The position numbers and the translations under genes were made by a program. Below are positions 7,547-9,154 of a DNA stretch of 9,154 nt, one piece after another. Source of the DNA: Bacteroidales bacterium (lineage in GTDB: Bacteria > Bacteroidota > Bacteroidia > Bacteroidales > P3); NCBI GenBank assembly GCA_012837565.1, contig DUQY01000194.1, forward strand, positions 1 through 9,154. Reading direction: 5' to 3'. The notes under the pieces were generated by a model. The model searched no databases. It was not told the DNA's origin and was given only the letters and a program-made list of their open reading frames with translations. Numbering within the stretch: the first letter of the stretch is position 1; each line of letters opens with the position of its first letter.

Positions 7547-8839
7547 ATGAAAAAGAGACCAGTCTTATTCATCCTTATACCTCTTTGTATAGTAATAATT
7601 CTTGTTGAGCAGTTTGCTCCCACCTTCATAATCCGAAACCATTATTCCAAACACATAGCAAAGGAGCAGTACTATAAGATAATAATCAAAGAAGAGGCAA
7701 ACCCCAGAAAAGCCACCATTAGATATAAGGCAAAAATATCCCATTACCTCAAAGACAAAAAGTGGCATAAGACAACAGGAGATATTATGATATATTTCTC
7801 CAAACAAGACTCAGCCTATAACCTAAAATACGGAGATGAGATTACCACCAATTCAAGAATAGTCCCAATCAAAAACTGGGGAAAAAACTCATCCTTCGAC
7901 TACAAAAGAATGATGAAACGGCAGAGGATATACGATAATATATTCGTTAAGCAAGGCTCTTGGAAAAAGCTATCTCAAAACAAAGGCAACCCAATAATTG
8001 CTAAATCAAAAGAAATCAACCACAACCTCAAACAAAAGCTAATCAATTCCAAGCTCCCCAAAGATGAAGCCGCAATAGCAATAGGAATGTCCCTGAGCGA
8101 CAAAACCCTAATAGAAGAAACAACAAGAAGGCAATTCACCTCAAGTGGATTAGCTCACATACTATGTGTTTCAGGTCTTCATATAGGAATAGTACTCCTT
8201 GCATTCGATGTCTTATTAAAACTAATATTCTTAGGGAAATTTAAGCTCATATTATTTAGAAAAATAATATTATTAATAATAGGACTCTTGCTTTGCTTTC
8301 TTGTTGGGCTAACACCATCATCCCTAAGAGTAGTAACGATGATGGCAGTACTCATTCTTAGTAAATACACAGGCCGTTCAGCCTACGACAGTCTCAACTC
8401 CTTAGCCGTAACAGCATTTTTCTTTATCATCATAAACCCTCTAATTCTTTTCAATCTAAGTTTTCAATTCTCTTTCCTAGCAGTTTTAGGCATTATAATG
8501 TTTGCAAAATTAAGAGAAACCCTTTTTTATAAAGCAAGACATAATTACCTCTTAAACAAACTAACATCAACAGCAGGAATGACCCTATCGGCACAAGTCT
8601 TCGTCCTACCAATAATCCTATTCCGCTTTAAAACCTTCCCAACCTATTTCCTAATAGCCAATATAATAGTAGTCCCATTCCTCACTCTAATACTCATAAC
8701 AATAATCCTCTTCCTTATCTTTGGAGATATAATCATAATAGGAACCATCACAGAAACCCTCCTCCACTACCAGCTCTTCGCCCTCAAACATTTAGTATCC
8801 TTTATCGACTCCCTACCCTATTCTATCCTACATTTCTAA
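7547..8839 (+). CDS. comEC: ComEC/Rec2-family DNA-uptake channel protein, short form
   Basis: ComEC forms the inner-membrane channel that passes single-stranded DNA into the cytoplasm during natural transformation. The 430 residues start with one membrane helix at about 5-25, then an OB-like DUF4131-type region at about 55-140, including FDYKRMMKRQRIYDNIFV. The Competence domain follows from about residue 170: DEAAIAIGMSLSDKTLI at 173-189, the hallmark SSGLAHILCVSGLHIGIV at 199-216, TPSSLRVVTMM at 256-266, and several hydrophobic helices up to about 420. Family members such as B. subtilis ComEC have about 750-800 residues, with more N-terminal helices and a C-terminal metallo-beta-lactamase domain. 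Neither is present here, so this is a minimal form. Its start lies 7 nt after the previous stop. Codon choice strongly favours A- and C-ending codons, unlike guaA. Confidence 0.9.
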   Translation: MKKRPVLFILIPLCIVIILVEQFAPTFIIRNHYSKHIAKEQYYKIIIKEEANPRKATIRYKAKISHYLKDKKWHKTTGDIMIYFSKQDSAYNLKYGDEITTNSRIVPIKNWGKNSSFDYKRMMKRQRIYDNIFVKQGSWKKLSQNKGNPIIAKSKEINHNLKQKLINSKLPKDEAAIAIGMSLSDKTLIEETTRRQFTSSGLAHILCVSGLHIGIVLLAFDVLLKLIFLGKFKLILFRKIILLIIGLLLCFLVGLTPSSLRVVTMMAVLILSKYTGRSAYDSLNSLAVTAFFFIIINPLILFNLSFQFSFLAVLGIIMFAKLRETLFYKARHNYLLNKLTSTAGMTLSAQVFVLPIILFRFKTFPTYFLIANIIVVPFLTLILITIILFLIFGDIIIIGTITETLLHYQLFALKHLVSFIDSLPYSILHF

Positions 8840-8877
8840 AACAAAGACTTATATCAAACAATTCAACCTTTAAACCA

Positions 8878-8907
8878 TTGCTTATTTAATAATTATTTGT
8901 ATATTTG
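8878..8907 (+). promoter_or_regulatory. Bacteroidota-type promoter downstream of comEC
   Basis: TTG at 8878-8880 (as ATTG) and TATATTTG at 8900-8907 match the -33 and -7 consensus with a 19-nt spacer; all fixed positions of the -7 box agree. Transcription would start near 8913 and read rightward through the dyad arrays. No plausible coding region begins before the window ends, so the transcript is either a small RNA or a leader of at least 240 nt. Confidence 0.65.
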
Positions 8908-8976
8908 CCATAGAGATTCACTAAGTCCCCATTCCCGAATAACTCACAAAAAATTCACCAAAAAATTCCATTAAAT

Positions 8977-9042
8977 CAAATGATGTGCATCATTCACCCC
9001 GAAAGATGTACATCATTTGCTATGAAAGATGCACATCATTTG
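8977..9042. repeat. 15-bp perfect inverted repeat with 36-nt loop
   Basis: Bases 8977-8991 (CAAATGATGTGCATC) are the exact reverse complement of 9028-9042. The 36-nt interval contains the middle dyad of the 23-nt array. In RNA from the 8878-8907 promoter this would form a long stem-loop, competing with the smaller hairpins of each dyad. There is no following T-run, so it is not a standard terminator. Confidence 0.75.
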
Positions 9043-9046
9043 CATA
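8978..9046. repeat. 23-nt tandem dyad array, three units
   Basis: Three dyads with core GATG-NN-CATC start at 8982 (centre TG), 9005 (TA) and 9028 (CA), exactly 23 nt apart. Units two and three (9001-9023 and 9024-9046) share 19 of their first 20 bases; the first unit keeps mainly the core and the following ATT. The middle core is a perfect 10-bp palindrome. Spacing of about two helical turns with symmetric half-sites suits binding by a dimeric regulator, but a structured RNA or a repeat element is equally possible. Confidence 0.75.
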
Positions 9047-9090
9047 ATGAAACGAAGATTCACCAAATTAATATCAAGACCCACCAAAAT

Positions 9091-9153
9091 AAAACGCTAT
9101 AATAATTTGCTAAAACGCCGTTTTAAAAAAATTAAACGGCGTTTCAAGAAATT
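9091..9153. repeat. 21-nt periodic AAAACGC element, reaching the window edge
   Basis: AAAACGC occurs at 9091-9097 and 9112-9118, and the variant TAAACGG at 9133-9139, each 21 nt apart. Outside these 7-mers the units diverge, except that units two and three each contain an odd dyad (AAACG-C-CGTTT and AAACG-G-CGTTT). The array may continue past the window end. Confidence 0.55.
9113..9144. repeat. 11-bp perfect inverted repeat, possible weak terminator
   Basis: AAACGCCGTTT (9113-9123) and AAACGGCGTTT (9134-9144) are exact reverse complements around a 10-nt A-rich loop. The stem has a five-base GC core and is flanked by only three to four T residues on either strand, so termination would be weak at best. 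Each arm is itself an odd palindrome with a single central base. Confidence 0.7.
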
Positions 9154-9154
9154 A

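Larger units (their letters stand above)
8840..9154. other. Gene-poor region downstream of comEC, rich in repeats
   Basis: These 315 bases contain no convincing gene on either strand. From left to right they hold an AT-rich stretch without a recognisable comEC terminator, a rightward promoter (8878-8907), four ATTCAC boxes (8916, 8953, 8992, 9058), a 23-nt periodic dyad array (8978-9046), and a 21-nt periodic element ending in a perfect inverted repeat at the window edge. The only ORF of note, 40 codons at 8980-9102, reads through the array out of phase with its repeat length and is not called. The region may be the leader of a gene beyond the window, a small RNA, or an intergenic repeat element. 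Confidence 0.6.

Noticed and set aside
7565..7807. An 80-residue minus-strand ORF over the start of comEC
   Set aside because: It is antisense to the ComEC N-terminus, its hydrophobic character is explained by the complement of AT-rich codons, and no promoter was seen for it.
8179..8370. A 63-residue minus-strand ORF inside comEC
   Set aside because: It is antisense to the most characteristic helices of the Competence domain and has no family resemblance.
8840..8974. Open reading continuing in frame after the comEC stop codon, suggesting a premature stop
   Set aside because: The extension lacks hydrophobic helices or metallo-beta-lactamase motifs, is Asn/His/Ser/Lys-rich like translated spacer, and crosses a good promoter; the TAA at 8837-8839 looks genuine.
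9001..9046. CRISPR array
   Set aside because: The units are directly abutting with no spacers of 25-40 nt and no cas genes are present.
8980..9102. A 40-codon ORF (starting MMCIIHPERC) following the 8878-8907 promoter
   Set aside because: It reads through the 23-nt array in shifting frames, so the conserved repeat units give unrelated peptides. Conservation is at DNA or RNA level, composition is unusual (many His/Lys/Thr/Asn), and no domain is recognisable.

Overview
The window looks like chromosome from an AT-rich member of the Bacteroidota, probably Bacteroidales. Three things point there: near-perfect Bacteroidota-type promoters (-33 TTTG/TTG, -7 TAnnTTTG), gene starts with no Shine-Dalgarno sequence, and exported proteins whose signal peptides are followed by Gln, with domain types typical of the phylum (type IX secretion tail, PorE-like PD40/CarboxypepD_reg/OmpA combination). 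The species cannot be named from this sequence.

Layout. At 1-116, on the minus strand, is the N-terminus of a MATE-family exporter that runs off the left edge. It shares a 94-bp divergent promoter region with a rightward cluster of five genes covering 211-8839. In order these are guaA (GMP synthetase), a secreted type 1 periplasmic-binding-fold protein, an 878-aa multidomain secreted protein with a type IX-like C-terminal tail, a 649-aa PorE-like envelope protein (TPR-like repeats, PD40 propeller fragment, carboxypeptidase-regulatory-like domain, OmpA-like C-terminus), and a short ComEC/Rec2 DNA-uptake channel protein. The junctions are 19 nt, 13 nt, a 41-nt overlap and 7 nt. The cluster is therefore most simply one operon driven from the promoter at 152-181, and its middle three genes form an envelope module between a purine enzyme and a competence protein. 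No direct functional link between guaA and the envelope genes is visible; shared transcription is the only supported connection.

The right end (8840-9154) contains no convincing gene. It holds a strong-looking promoter (8878-8907), three dyads GATG-NN-CATC spaced exactly 23 nt apart, recurring ATTCAC boxes, and a second periodic element of 21 nt ending in a perfect 11-bp inverted repeat at the window edge. This could be the 5' leader or control region of a gene beyond the window, a small RNA, or an intergenic repeat element. It is the least explained part of the window.

Base composition drifts along the five same-direction genes, from G-rich over C in guaA and gene 2 to strongly C-rich over G in comEC. 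This is a strand-skew reversal that gene orientation does not explain.
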